From contig NC_018261.1 of the NCBI RefSeq assembly GCF_000227135.1, forward strand, positions 246,353 to 310,352: DNA of 64,000 bases. The letters run 5' to 3'. The stretch is from Leishmania donovani. Taxonomy: Eukaryota; Euglenozoa; Kinetoplastea; Trypanosomatida; Trypanosomatidae. This document shows positions 9,812 to 23,000 of the stretch, one piece after another (position 1 is the stretch's first letter; the number at the start of each line of letters is the position of its first letter). The notes below the pieces were generated by a model. That model saw only the letters and a program-made list of their open reading frames with translations. It ran no database searches and had not been told where the DNA came from. The translations under genes and the position numbers were made by a program.

Positions 9812-11241
9812 CCTGTGAACCAGGGACCGCTCCGTGCATCAGCGAAGAGCGCACCCGAATGAGCTTGGCTGTCGGCCCAGAGGTGATGCGGGTAGTGGCA
9901 GCAAAATCGGCCTGCCATCCTATGTATGCCACGCGACCCGCCTCCGACATTCACGTGAAGGTCTGCATCGACAGCATCCAACGGACGGGTGGCCGACAGG
10001 CGATGGAGACAGCTCTGCAGGCGCCCCGTATCGCCGCGGAAAAGCTTAGCGTCACCTCGAATGACGACGAGACCGGCACCTGCAACATGTCTGCGTTGGC
10101 TGGCGTGGCGCTTGACCACAACTTGGGAACGGTCTGCGGTGGAAAACAGACGTGCACCCAGCTGAGCACCGATTCGTTCAAGCAGCTGACAAGGAGGAAG
10201 AGTTGGGACGGCTCATGGGTCGGCTTTGGTGTGCCGCCCGAGTCGTGCACATGCCCCCTCACAAATTTTGTCTTTTCCTCGCGGCGACGCGCCGGCTCTG
10301 TTCGAAAACGGTCACGAGGCCTCCACTGCGGTTCCTCGTGGGCGGATCTGCCTCAGAGCGCCCAAAGTGAACTCCGCCTGTGGCGCCAACGGGCAGCACC
10401 GAATATAAACCACGTCGCGCCGCACGTCTTTCGGCGTCTGCCGCAGAGCACGGCCTTCACATAGGCTGCAACCCCAGGAGGACGGTNNNNNNNNNNNNNN
10501 NNNNNNNNNNNNNNNNNNNNNNNNNNNNNNNNNNNNNNNNNNNNNNNNNNNNNNNNNNNNNNNNNNNNNNNNNNNNNNNNNNNNNCGGGGAGGGGGGGTG
10601 CGCGGTACGCATGCATCCGCATACGAGGCAGATGGTCGTCACCGGTAGCCTCTGGGGGGAAGGGGAGGGGCGCCAGGCGCAAATAGCATCAACTCGGCTG
10701 GGCTCTGCGCGGTTTGCTGTGCCTTGTAGGCACAAACAACATTTCCAAAGAAAGCGAAGAACAGCGGCAGCACCACACCTTCCCAAAGACAGCACGCCGG
10801 CCCTCTCTGCCCTCCGTGAAGGCTGAGCACGCGGCCATGCGATTCATGCTGCAATTCATGCGCGGATAACTTTTTTTCCCATACGCGGCCACTTCTGAAA
10901 AACAGCTAGTTGGCCGCTAATCCTGCAGGCCGCCGGAACCGTGACCCTGCGTACCACGCGTGACGGGGTCTACCTAGCAACATGGCAAAGAGCACGACGT
11001 GATGGATGAGGGCGGGAGGGAGGGGGTGGACCCTGCACTGCCCGTAGAGGTCATCAAAACGCGATAAACAGCGACCCTGTGAAAACGGAATGCAGAGGTC
11101 AGTTTCGCCCTTCTTGGCCACATTCAACACGTTCGGTGACATCGTCCACAGCACACTCGAAAAATGGGGGATGGAACCCCGCAACCGTCGATAAAGCTCC
11201 CTCTACTCCACAACTCTCTCTGATCTCATACTGACGAGTGC

Positions 11242-11243
11242 AG
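11242..11243 (+). promoter_or_regulatory. Predicted spliced-leader acceptor AG
   Basis: A pyrimidine-rich tract at about 11197-11226 (CTCCCTCTACTCCACAACTC and onward) leads to GTGCAG ending at 11243, 28 nt before the ATG at 11272. This is the main argument that the following small frame is a real gene. Confidence 0.45.
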
Positions 11244-11271
11244 GAAATATTGACATACACACGCACTTGGA

Positions 11272-12015
11272 ATGCCTTCCTTGAAGCCTTCGTCGCCTTG
11301 CGGTGCGGCCGGGGTCGTTTCTATTCGCAAGGGTGCCGCTGAAGCGATGGTGGCGGTGCCAGAGCTTACCGCGGCTGCCCTCGAGCTGCTCAAAAGTGGT
11401 GTCTTTCACGGTTCCATGTGTGCCGAAGCAGCCGCCTCGAACATACCGCTGTTATCCCTTCCGCCGTCGAAGTGGTCGCACATCTCACCCACGAGGCGTG
11501 GTCCTGTGTCATGCTTTCTCTCTGCAGATGCATTGGTCACGGTCGGCCCGGCAGCCGATGTGAAAGTGTCAGAGTTCGAATTCGATTCCATCAGCACTGC
11601 GCGTCGGCTGTCGCTCTCCCTCATCACAGACACGGATATCGCCGATGAATGTCAGAGTCTCACCAGCTCCGTTGACGGTAGAGTGTCCATCTCCCTTCCC
11701 TACACTCTCTCTCGCAGCACCTGCAGCTTTCAGCACAAGTCACGCGACTTCTTTGCTGTTCGTTCTTGCAAATGCGGTGCATCCTGCGCAACCCCTACGT
11801 CCATCGGCGCCGCAGCGGCTCGCACCGAGGCCACAGCAAACTCAGACGTCGTCACGGCAATGAGCAACACCACGAACATGTCGCCAGGACACTCCATCAG
11901 CAGCTCTCGCAGCTTCCTTCGTTCCCCGCGGGCGCGTGTGTGGAGGACAGCGGTGCCGCAGAGCAACCGCCATGTCGGCGCCAGCGTGCCTGGCCTGCTC
12001 GAGGAAACCGGGTAG
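11272..12015 (+). CDS. Small hypothetical protein, doubtful gene
   Basis: The 247-codon frame starts at an ATG placed just after a good predicted splice acceptor. Codon choice in its first half (many G/C third positions) resembles neighbouring genes, and residues ~70-140 read like ordered protein (SEFEFDSISTARRLSLSLIT). The second half is Ser/Thr/Ala-rich with several Cys. No domain is recognised, and no signal peptide or membrane segment is seen. An open frame on the opposite strand (11730-12377) overlaps its 3' half, which lowers confidence. It lies alone in an 8-kb gap-ridden spacer. It may be a degenerate or species-specific gene. Confidence 0.4.
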   Translation: MPSLKPSSPCGAAGVVSIRKGAAEAMVAVPELTAAALELLKSGVFHGSMCAEAAASNIPLLSLPPSKWSHISPTRRGPVSCFLSADALVTVGPAADVKVSEFEFDSISTARRLSLSLITDTDIADECQSLTSSVDGRVSISLPYTLSRSTCSFQHKSRDFFAVRSCKCGASCATPTSIGAAAARTEATANSDVVTAMSNTTNMSPGHSISSSRSFLRSPRARVWRTAVPQSNRHVGASVPGLLEETG

Positions 12016-12769
12016 GTGGAAGAGGCGATCAGCGTGGTCTTGACGATGGCCGACTCCGACCGCCACATGTTTTCGTGGGCGGAGCTGAAAAGTCCACATG
12101 CGTCATCGAAGAGGATATCCACTTCAATGATGATGTCGTCGCCTAACATCACTTTCGCAGTGCGAAGCTGCATATTCTGATTGTGTGTGTGTGTGTGCAG
12201 CCTCGTGTATGCGTGCGTCCACAGATATGTTTCTCCCAGCGAAGGAGTCTTCTCTCTGCTTCTCCTGCTATGTTTTCTGCGAGTGGAACCTCGTGCTTGG
12301 AAGGAGAGGGTAATCGATATACTTTTCTTTCTCAATTTTTTTATTTCCGTGTTGCCTTTGTTTTTCTTTCGCTTCATGTATAGTTTTAGCTTGTGCGGCG
12401 TTCACGCAAGTGCCTGTGGGCGGGTGGGTGTGGATGTGGGCTGTGCGTGGCGTGAGGTGAGGCAGGCAGGCTATTTAACCGTATGGTACTTTTTTGTTTC
12501 GACCATTAAGCCCTTTTCTCTCTCCCTCTGCCTTCCACGCTGTTCAAGCGTGTGTGGGTGTGGGCACGCCCGCCCCCGTTTTCTCTCGTGTAATATGTAC
12601 ATTAGTCATATCCATGGTGCCCACGCACGAAGAAGCGCATGAAAAAGGTAGCGAAAAGGAGCGGTGGAGGGAAAACACTATGACGCACGTGCACGAACAG
12701 CGGTTACCTTTTTCCCCCTCCCCTCTGCACTTGCCTCTCCACCCACGCACCCATCCATCTCTTCCCCCC

Positions 12770-13000
12770 CCCCCAAAAAAAAAAAATATATATATATAGA
12801 AAACGGTGGGCTGTTTATCCTCCCTTGTTTGGGGGGGGGGGGTNNNNNNNNNNNNNNNNNNNNNNNNNNNNNNNNNNNNNNNNNNNNNNNNNNNNNNNNN
12901 NNNNNNNNNNNNNNNNNNNNNNNNNNNNNNNNNNNNNNNNNNTTTATATATAAAAAAAAGTGTTGGCTTTTTTTCCTCCCTTTTTTGGGGGGGGGGGGTT
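12770..13000. repeat. Contig-end duplication with degraded copies around a 99-N gap
   Basis: Left of the gap the order is TATATA, A-rich, GGTGGGCTG, CCTCCCTTGTTT, poly-G. Right of the gap the same order recurs with homopolymer changes (TATATA, poly-A, GTGTTGGCT, CCTCCCTTTTTT, poly-G). The two flanks look like one sequence called twice at low quality. Confidence 0.65.
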
Positions 13001-15705
13001 CGCTCTTCTATACGCGATGATCTTTCCGTTTTTTCTTGCTCCTCTGTGTGCCTGCTCACTCCTCGTTCTGTTTACCATCTCAACCCATCATCGTACCCAT
13101 CCTTCTCTTCACTGCCTGCCTTAGCATTACTGTCGTATTTCTCTTTTTTCGCCTTTGCGTTCTTCTCGCACCACTACATGTATATATTTGTTGCTGTTAT
13201 ATGTTGTCCCGTCTCTGGCATGCTTTGGTGTGCGCAGGGTCAGCGGAATCGTCGCCATCGTTGCAGCCTCTCCCCCGTGTGTCCACCGCCCGCGGCACGA
13301 AACAAGACAACAAAGAAAACGTCACTTTCTTTTTCGTTGGTGTTATCTTTTTTTGGGGGGTTCTTCTTTTTCGTTGTTGTCGGTTTTGTTTTGTGGGTGA
13401 AAAGGGAGCAGCTCTCTGCGTGTTTTTCTTCATCTCCTGATAATTTTGTTGTGCCATGTGCTCTCTCTTTTTTTCCCAATCGGAGCTTACTTCTGGCTCT
13501 CCGCCGCCTCTCCTCTCTCAGGCTTCTGTTCTTTTCCGGAAGAAAGAGGGGGCGCATGACACCACGCACGTGTGTCAGAGATCCGTGATACATGTAGCAC
13601 TCCTTCGTGTGCCCATGTTACCCTTTTTGGCCATTTTTTCCGGCTTTTCGCTTCTGACGTTATTATTATTCCCTCTGTTGCCTCTTGTATCCACCGCACC
13701 ACCACGACCCGCCTTTCCAGTCCCCTCGTCCCTCTCTGCTCCTTGCACTAAAGGTGAGCGTGTGTGAGAGGGGGTGCCTCTGAGGGTGTCAGCCTCTCGC
13801 ACTGTTGTTTTGTTTGCCGTGGTGTAAAGCGTCGGTGTCAAGCATGTGCCCCACTCCTCTTTCTTTTATCTGTGTGTAAACGTATTCTTCTTCCGAGCTG
13901 CACGAAGCATGCTTCTGCTTTACTCCTCATGTTCAGCCTCCCCTCTCCCTTTACAGTGTTGAGAGAGTGGAATGTTCACTCCTGTAGATGGCTTCGCTTA
14001 CCTCCCCTCATGCGCGCGCGTCGTCTTGGATCTATGACTTCACGATTGCGCTCCATATGGTGAGGCTTTTCCGCTCCTTTTTCCTTGTCCGCCCTCTGCC
14101 TCTGCCCCCCGCCCCCCCCCCCGATCCCTGTACGAGGCTTCTTCTTGAGCTCTCTCCTCTTCTTTGTTTTTTTCTTTGTTTCACTTCGTTGTCTCCGATA
14201 ATGCATAGCATACACGCAGGTAGGTGTATGTGTGTCTCAGTATGTGTGCGTGTGTGTTATGGGTGCCCTTTTTCCTCCCTCCCTTCTCCTGGGTACTTTT
14301 CCAAGCGGAGATGAAAGGGGGAGAAAGGGGCATCTTCATGTCCCGAGAGATGCACACCAACCAGCACGCTCGCCTCCCTTCTCTTTCTTTCCTCCCTGTG
14401 TGCTTTTTCTTCGTCTTGGCAGCCCTCGCGATGCAAGCGAATAGAGTTCTATATATCTATACGTATGCATAGATAGGTATAAATGCTCCTATACCTTTTC
14501 GATTGTGTTTTCTTGTGTGATTCATGTGCTGTAACTCTTCGGAGCTTTCTCTCTCTCCTCTCCCACAAGAGAGGAGAGCGAGGGGAAGGGGGGGGTACTA
14601 AAAGACGGTGCCGTTGAACACACATCAAGAAAAAAAAGCGTACAGACGAAGTCCGAACAAGATAAAGATGTCGGTGAGTCTGGCAGTGCCCGTTACTGCA
14701 GCCTTCTCCTTCCTCGTTCTCCTCCCCCACCCCCGCTTGCGCTCCCACTTCCTTCGCCCCATGGGAGAAGGCTTACCTTTCACGTCTGTTTGTGTGTGGT
14801 GGCTATGTGTGTTTGTCTTTTCTCTCTACCCCCCGCCAGCATGCACTTGTGAACATGTATATGCTCGTGCGTAAGTGATGCAGCCGTCAGCGGAGTCTAA
14901 ACCGGAAAGCGAGCAAACGCACGATGGTCCGTGACGGCTCACCCGTCGCAACCCGATCCGCCCTCGTCGCCATTTGAGCATGACCCTCTACAATGATTCA
15001 AGCTCCGTCAAGGCGTCACCGCTGCCCTGTTAACCTCGCCTCCCCTGCCGCGTTCTGCACATCGTTTCTCGGCAGAACTGCCGCCCTTTCCCCTTCTCTT
15101 TCTTGACCTTCATGATTTTTTCATATCGGCGCCTTTTTCTCTTCCCTTCCGCCGTCAGATCGACTCTCCAACTCTACTGCCTTCCCTCATCTCCACTTCC
15201 TCCTCTGCGTTGATGTGACCTCGTTGCTCGGCAGCGGACGAGAGAAAAAGAGGTGCCTCATCGCTCCCTCTGCACGCACGTTTATATGTGGGTGGTCAGC
15301 ACGCGAAGACGAGCAACTACAACGCACGCCTCACATACGCAAACACGAAAAAAAAAAGGCAAAACATAATACGCTCAGAGTGGGGGCCGGCCTTTGTGCG
15401 TAGTGCAACCAGCACCATCGCTAACTCATCCCACTTTCTGTATCGCTTTCTTGGGTTTCCCCTTCCGTGGCTCCTCTTGTTCTTTTTAGTCCACCGAGGC
15501 CGTCTGAGAAGACACACGTGAGTGGAAGAGAGAGGGAGGCGCACACGGGCAAAGGCAAAACACGGCGCAACGGATATGTTGGCTTCTCCGCTCTCTCTCT
15601 CTCTCTCCCTTAAACTTTCATGTTTGCATCATCACACACACACACACACGAGGACATCTGTGCTTTTTCTCCCCATCCCTTTTTTTTTTCGTATTTGGTT
15701 TGGGC

Positions 15706-15707
15706 AG
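15706..15707 (+). promoter_or_regulatory. Predicted spliced-leader acceptor AG
   Basis: A strong pyrimidine tract (about 15661-15690, including a T10 run) is followed by TTTGGGCAG ending at 15707, giving an inferred 5' UTR of about 112 nt before the ATG at 15820. Confidence 0.5.
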
Positions 15708-15819
15708 CGCTTCAACGCCGCATTGTGGGCGAGGCAGACTTAAACGCGCGACCTACTGTCGCACTGCCTAGCAGAAGAGGGGGAGCCGTACGCTTCACAC
15801 CGTCTCACCGCACCTGCTG

Positions 15820-16988
15820 ATGGAATCGCCTCCGGCCCAGGCTGTCTCTGGAGAGCAGCGTGCCCGTTTGCTAGAGCTGGAAGAGCGGCAGCGTCAGCTC
15901 AAGCGCCTGTGCGAGGAGGCACTCAGGGAAGAGGAGCAGCATCAGCAAATTCTCCAGCAATTAGAGGAGCACAACACGGCCGCCGCGTCGTCTGTTGGGT
16001 CGTTCGCGGGTGGCAGCGCCGGGAGCTTTACCGGCGCTGCAGCTCTGCATGTGAGGCCTTTCTCGCCCAGCGCCGCAGCAGAACCACTCGACGACTTGCT
16101 GACAGGCGAGGTGCAGTCCTTTCGTGACCCCAACAGCATTGTCCGAGACTCCTCCACCGGCAGTGTAGCCGCAGCGCCCTTGCTGCGTGGTGGATCGTCG
16201 TCGAATCCGCGCAATCCTTCTATGGACCGGCCGCGCACTCGACTCGACAGTAGCTATCGGCCACCGACGTACCCGCTGCCAACGGCGTCCGCCACACAGC
16301 CGCCTCCCCCGCCGCGAGCAATGTTGTACACTGCCTCTCGCCGGCCTAGAGAAGAGGGAAGCCGGGCAGACGCAGCGGCCATAAATGGCAGCATTCAGCC
16401 TTCCATATCTGCGCCAGCGATGTCTTCGTCCCTACCGGTAACCAAGACGTGGTGGCATGGTGAAAAGGGTGCTGCAGAAAAAAGATCAGGATCGAACGCC
16501 GCGGCCGCCGCTTGCACGCCAGCCGAGAGAGTCGGCGCCGGCTATGGCGCGTACGCCGCCTGTTCCCCGCCCGCTGCACCCGCGCCCCTGTCGCCACCAC
16601 CACCGCCGCCGCCGCCGGAGCGCAGTCGCAGCCGCAGCCCGGGCTGCAGCGGCCCCCTGGTGGATCGGCTATGGCGCAGTGATGTCCGTCACCACCACGG
16701 CATCCCTCCCCCACCTCCACCAGCACCGAACGCAGTAGAGGCCACGGTCTCACCTTTCTCCGTGCTGTACTCGCGGACACTCGGCGCGCGTGCAGGCTTG
16801 TCGCCGCCGCCATCACGGCCCTCACGCTCATCTGCGCCGCCGTTGGTCTCTCCGGATGACGTCGCGGACAACCTTCCACCACCGCCTCCGCGCGCGCACA
16901 GTTGTGCCGCTGCCTCGCACAACGTGCAACCCAGCATGGAAAATAAGTACCGCAGGTCGCGTAGCTTCCTCAACGCAGACCCGCCGCT

Positions 16989-17019
<31 letters not shown>

Positions 17020-20000
17020 ACAGCCCACACAGACCTGGGTGGCGACTCGATCCTGTCGACAACTTCAACGGAGCGCGTCATCGAGCGATGGAGGCATCGA
17101 TTGAGCTGCAGCGATGCACTCGGGCAGCGCGATGGTCACTACACCAGTAGCGGGTACGATCGGAGCGGGGCCGCAGGTCAGAAGCCCTCCATTACCCGTC
17201 CAGGCACAAGGGTGGGCGTCACGTTGGCGGAGCGCCGCACCCCTCAGGCATCTGCCGCTCCGCTACTCTCCGTTCCTTATCGCGAGAGTGCCACCAGAGA
17301 AGGCGTCAAGGTCGCAAGCCGGGTACCGCCGCCACCACCGCCGCCGCCTGTGTCTGGTACCGATCCTCTTTCCTCACCAGCCCGCTACAACGAAGGCAGA
17401 ACCGAGGACGAGTCGCTTCCAAACAGATGGGAGACGGCGTCATTGACACCGAGTCTGCGAAGTGCGGAAGAGAGGCGCCTGCGCAGCTACTTTGCGAAAC
17501 CAGACGGAGACGTTGGCAGTTCAGCTCCGGCACACAAAGACTACGCGAGCTACAGCCGCCAGCGTGTGCTGGGATCTCGCGATGGAGTGAAGAACGCTCG
17601 AGCTGCACTGCTTGAAACCGGTGGCACGGCTTCCTCCACCTCCGCTCCGGCGGCGGCAAGGTCCGAGGGCAGCGTCAGCGCCTGGCAACAAACTTCTCGC
17701 GCGGCGGAGCCGCCATTGCATCGGCGTTCGACAGCTGCCCATTTTACCTCCTCAGCACCCTCTGTAACTGATGTCCTTCCACCGACACCGGCCAAGGCGA
17801 AGCCCAAGAAGACGGTCCTTCATCCGTATGGGTTGCAGCAGTCACAGTCTTCCTCGCTCTCACCCCCACCAGAGCCCAGTCTCAGAAATGCAGCAGCTAG
17901 AAACGGATGTGGCGCCTCTCGGCACAGAAGCGGTGCGCCGGTGCCTCTGTTTTCGGCGCTTTCCGCGAAGCATCAACGAAGCACCTTGTCCGCCCTGAAC
18001 GGAAGCAATCTCGACTCGGCATGGGGCAACGGCGGCACCTCACTCCCTGCGCAGTCGGATGTCAATGGCGCGGCAGCCGCCCCAGCACCGCATGCCTCTG
18101 TCGCAGCTTCGGACAGCGACTACTTCGACATAGGACCCGAGAAGGAGGCGCTGCTGACACTGCTGCAGGAAAGCACCCGCGGCGCACCAGGGAGCAGTGC
18201 CGGTGTCGCGTTCCCAGCTACCAGCCGCTCGTCGTCGATACAGCCGTGGGCGTCGTCCTCGGTGGTAACTAACGTCGCAGGCGGCGGTCAATCAGCTGAG
18301 AAAGCACTCCCCTACCCTCCCTCGGCCCGCCTGTCGGACAGCAAGCAGACACAGAGTTTTGGTGCTCCGCCCACGATGACGACGCTGCCGCCTCATAATA
18401 AAGACTCAGCAAGGCGGCACTCCAATTTCGACCTGTCGGTGGGCACACCGCTCCCGCTCGGCGGAAGCGGCAAAGCAGCCGCTGGGGGAGCGCAGCACGG
18501 CAACGAGGTGGCTGCGGCGCAGCTGCAGCAGAAATACGACGCTGCGCAGACCAAGGCAGAAGCGCTGGCGCGGCACCTGGTGAAGGCCATCAGTGACCGC
18601 AAAATGCTTCAGGGCAGCGTAGAGCAGCTGGAAATGCTTGTGGAGGAGTGCAACGCCGAGGTGGGTCGGCTTCAGCAGATTGTGGAGCAGCAGCACCAAG
18701 ACAGGGCCACCTCCCTCGGGGTGCAGGCAGCACTTCGCGCCAAGGAGCGGGAGGTGGCTGTATACGAGGACGAAATCCGTCGACTCAACGTGGTGCTGAA
18801 TGGGCACCTCACCCGCACGGCCACCGCTGAGCGTGTGGCGCAGGACAGTGTGCAGCACGGACTGGTGGTTAAGGAGGCGGAGGTGGAGGCGGCCATGGCA
18901 GAGGTAGGTATGGCGCATCTGGCGCAGCGGGAGGCGGAGGAGCGAGCCAGCCGGCTGGCGAATGAACTGGACACAGCGGTGGAGCAGATACAGTTTCTCG
19001 ACGAGCGCCTTGCTGAGATGGAGCGGGCTGCGGCGGCAGCACGCTTCCAGGCGATGTCTGGACGCATCACCGAAGAAAACGACGTGAACCTGGACGGCGG
19101 CACCGTCGCTCCCTCACACTTGAGCCCAGCAGCGCACATCACCATGCCCCCCGACGAAGAAACACGGCACTGGCCGCCGGAAGCGCGGCAAGCGATGGCG
19201 CAGCTTGCCGCACAGGCAGAAGGGCTGCTTTTCAAAAATGCGGAGGGGGAGCGTCACGCCTCGATGCGGCTGCAGCACGTGGAGAACACCTGCAACGAGC
19301 TTCAACGGCACCTCCGACAGCGCGGCGAGGAGGTGGAGCGTGCGCGTGAGGCATGCGAGCAGCTTCGACAGGAAAAGAGCGCCTTGCAGACGGTAGGAGG
19401 ACTGTGGTATCAGCAATTACGTGAAGTGAAAGAGGATGCGCAGCTCGTCTCGGAGATGGTGCGCACCTCCCGCGAAGACGCAGAGGACGTGTATCTGTCC
19501 TCGAGAATGGCAGAAGAGCGCGCTGCTGTGCACTGTGCCGCCGCGGCAGCGGCAAGTCCGCTGCAGCCCCTACCGAGCCCAGCGCCGACGGATCCCGCAA
19601 CTTTGAAGAAATCTGCGCAGTTCGCGCGGCAGGTGATGCGCGACTTTCATGCGGTAGCACGCTTTCTCTCAAGCCTGCGCACGATGAACATAGGGGACAG
19701 CAACGGGTACCAAATCCTGCAGGCGATCGCTAGTGGCCGCCACCCAGCCGAAGCTCTCTACACCGCTGACGACACCGCCACGCCGAAGCGGCTGAGCGAG
19801 CTGCTCCGCCCTAACGAAGCGACTGAGGCAAAGCGCCGCGTGCAAGAGAAGAAGGCTCGCGTTCTGCGTGCCGTAGAGCAGGCCTTGATTGTAGAACCGG
19901 TTTCGGCCGCTGCGTACGTTTCGGTAGACACGCCACACAATCGCCCCTCCAGCGGCGCCACCATCACACTGGGTCTGCCGCCCCGCGCGGGAGGGCAACC

Positions 20001-23000
20001 GCCAACAGCGGAAGCGGAGGCGGAGGAATGTGAGGTGCCCGACGCCCTCGAGGACGATCTGGCGAACGATGATGAAGTAGAGATGGAGGTGGTGTCCTCC
20101 TCGCTGCACCCAACGCGGATGGGCAGCCACAGCCTCCGCGACGGCAGCAACGGCATGGTACACAGCGATGTGCGCCGGCGGCCGGCGTCTGACTCAGTGA
20201 CCTCCTTGCCGCTCAACCGAGTGCCGCCAACCGCGTCCGCCTCAGAGGCCAGCTGTGCACCTTCAGCGCTTGAAGCCTCGCCGCCACCGGCCCCGCTCGC
20301 GTCCGATGGCAGGCCGTTCTGCAGCACGTCGTTCATGGGCGGCAACGAGGCCCCCAGCACCACCTCGACATCTCGGCCCACCGTGGCCAAAGCGGCGCCG
20401 GCGCCACCCACCCCGCTGCCGTCCGTCTCGCGACCGCTGCGCCTCTCCACCACGCCGTCGCAGCCGCAGCCAGACGGCAAAGAAGAGAATGAGGAAGAGG
20501 CGGTGGCATTCTCTGACGAGCAGTCGAGCCCGACTTGCGCGCTGTCGCACACTGTCCTTAGGGCCGACTCGATGCCGATCCGCGGAAACGGTGCCGGCGC
20601 CGACTTCGACATGTCCTCCATCACGCTCGTGTCATCCCCCTCCATGTCGCAACAGACGTTTCATCAGCAAACGGCGACGGTGCAACAGTCATCGCTGCCG
20701 TCGACACTTGCCGTCACCGCTACACCGCCGGCGGATCTCACAGAGGGTGCCCCCGCCGCGCGCCCTAATGCTTCCGTACCGCTGCAGGTGCAGCAACAGC
20801 ACAGGTCGATGCCCGCGACACAAGAGAGTATTTCGCCGCCGTCGCGTCTCCGCTCCCCGACCCCCAATCGCGTGCCTGCGGTGTGGGCTGAGATGCACGC
20901 CGAGGAGGACCTTATCACGTCTCCCGTCGAGCGGCCGAAGCCTTCTCAGTCGTTTGCGGACGAACCCCCGCCTCGAGTGGTGTGCGACGGAAACACACAG
21001 CCGGTGCATCTAGGCTCGCGGCCGAAGGACCGCAGCACCACCGCACGTCCGTCCTCTACGCCGCACCCAGGCTCGCTCTCCGGTACGCGCTACGGCTTCG
21101 AAGCGGGAGATGGAGAAAAAACTGTTGCGCCGCCGCGACACACAGGCCGACTCCGTCGTGGGGCAAGCGACGAAAGCAATGACAATGAGGCCACGCTCTT
21201 CTTTCGCGAGCCGCCTCGTGGTGAAGTGCAGGAGGTGGCCGCCGAGCCAACGTCAATCCCATTGCAGAAGCAACACTCTGGCGTAGCGGTGGACCTCCTC
21301 AGCGATGGCTTTGCCATTTCGTCTCGCAGGGCCCCTGCAGCCGCCGTGGCACCGGCGCAGGACGTCTCAGTCTCTCCGGATCACACCTCCGTAATCGAAG
21401 AGGAAGAAGCCGACTTGGAAGAGCGAGTGCCGTCCGCTGGCGCAGCAGCAAAACGCCTTTCGCTGCACCTCGAGTCGCCGTTAAAAGGGGTACAGTCCGC
21501 CGCCTCGTCTGTGCCGGCCGTTACTCGTGGGACTCTGAAGGACTCAACGATGAAGAAGCCGAGTTCGTCTTGCACTCGCAGTGTCGTCGAAGATGACGAG
21601 CCATCCTTGAGTTTTTTGGCGCCGCCACCGCCGCTACCGCCACCGCCGCCGGTACAACCACAAGTACGACCATCACCTTCGCAGGAGCATGCACACGGAG
21701 CGCCAGAAGTTGATGCCTTGGCGCGCACGTCGCCGGCAGAAGCGTCTGTGTCGGGCGCCGGTCACTCGCGAGCGATGGAGGGCAATGACGGCTCTGTAGC
21801 CTCTATCGACAACGCCCCGCTCTCCCCGTCGTCCTTGAGCGGCAGCTTTGCAGGCGCACCGCACCGGATGCTGCATCAACCACGCCGGCCATCAGCGTCT
21901 GATGTCGGGCCAAGTCTGAGCTCAGTAGGGGGTGCGTTTGCCCCTCCGCGTCTGCAGCGCTCGACTGGCTCGTCGTCATCGGTAGAAGCCCAGCCTCTTC
22001 TGTGCACCGTAACCCCCGGGCCAGCGGCTGCAGTGGGTGCCACCGCCAGCGTTGGCCAGCACAGCCGCAGCGGTGCTCGACCTCTCACGGCGAGCTTGCC
22101 GCGTGAACACCCTTGCCCAGAGGTGACGCCCGCGCTCGTGGAGCCGCAGCGCCCCTCTCCGTCGGCGCGACCTGTTCCGGCCGCAATGCGCACAAATCCT
22201 GTAACCCCGGGCGATCCTGTCGACTCCACTGCGGCGACGGCTGCAGGGCCGTCGCCACTGGAGGAAAAGACCTCGCCGGTGCCCGAAAAGGCGGAAGCGT
22301 CACGGGCCCGATTGGAGGGAGTCACTCACGTCGATGATTCCCTGCGATGCAACAGCAAGGTTAGTGCAAACACGATGTCAGAGACACCTGGAAGTCGGCT
22401 TCCAAGCATCGCCTCCACAGCAGCGCCCGAAAGTCCGATGCACGCGTTAGAAGAGCTCTCGGCAGCTTTGCGCCTACCAGGTGTGATGCGCAGCGACACA
22501 CCTGGAAATGTGGGCAGTGCGGTCTCGCCTCTCGCCGAGCCGCTGCAGGCGGCTCCTGTGCACGCACGTGAGCTTCCTGCGCGCGCAGGAAACAGCGCCG
22601 TCCCACGGAGTAGCCCTCACGAGGGAGCGTCACCCGCGCCCCTTCCCGGGGTCAACGTCGACGCGCCGGAGTCGAACACGCTAAACCTGGAACGCGCCTC
22701 ACCGCGATCGGCACCACCCGTTGCAGCCCAGGCGCCACCATCCACCATCTCCACTCCGCGTAGCCGCAGCGGAGGTCGAGAGGGCCCGGCCAGCGTTCGG
22801 AACTCGACCCCGACAGAGCCGCCGGTGTCGGATGAGGCCGCTGCGAGACGCCGTGAAGATGTCGCCAATATACTGAAGCGCATAAAGGCGAAGAAGGAGC
22901 AGGAGCAAAAAAGGAGTTCTGAGGTGGGCACGCCGACGAGCCCCACGTGGAGCGAAAGCGCCTCTTCTGGAACGAAAGACGTGGACTCCCCATCCATGTA

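Larger units (their letters stand above)
7559..11241. other. Gene-poor region with assembly gaps and duplicated contig ends
   Basis: This stretch holds three N-gaps (8590-8827, 9400-9498, 10487-10585), a G24 run, and a duplicated ~313-bp segment. Open frames exist on both strands, the longest uninterrupted one being 9859-10464 (+, 201 codons), but they are flanked by stops or gaps. None shows a family motif I recognise, and none is preceded by a clear pyrimidine tract and AG. It may be a decayed gene or retroposon remnant. I looked for reverse transcriptase, endonuclease and RNase H motifs and found none that I could defend. Confidence 0.5.
12016..15819 (+). other. Long pyrimidine-rich spacer
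   Basis: About 3.8 kb without a gene I can support. It contains GT and TA microsatellites (TG run near 12183-12199, TA near 12786-12799), long T/C tracts (13000-13750, 13850-14180, 15040-15200), a 99-N gap at 12844-12942 and a CA run near 15636-15650. Short frames such as 14608-14874 are Leu/Phe/Ser-rich read-through of pyrimidine tracts. It probably holds the 3' UTR of the preceding transcript and the 5' region of the next. Confidence 0.55.

Noticed and set aside
9164..9950. Minus-strand frames over the duplicated segment as a gene family
   Set aside because: They cross N-gaps, repeat only because the DNA is duplicated, and show no recognisable protein features.
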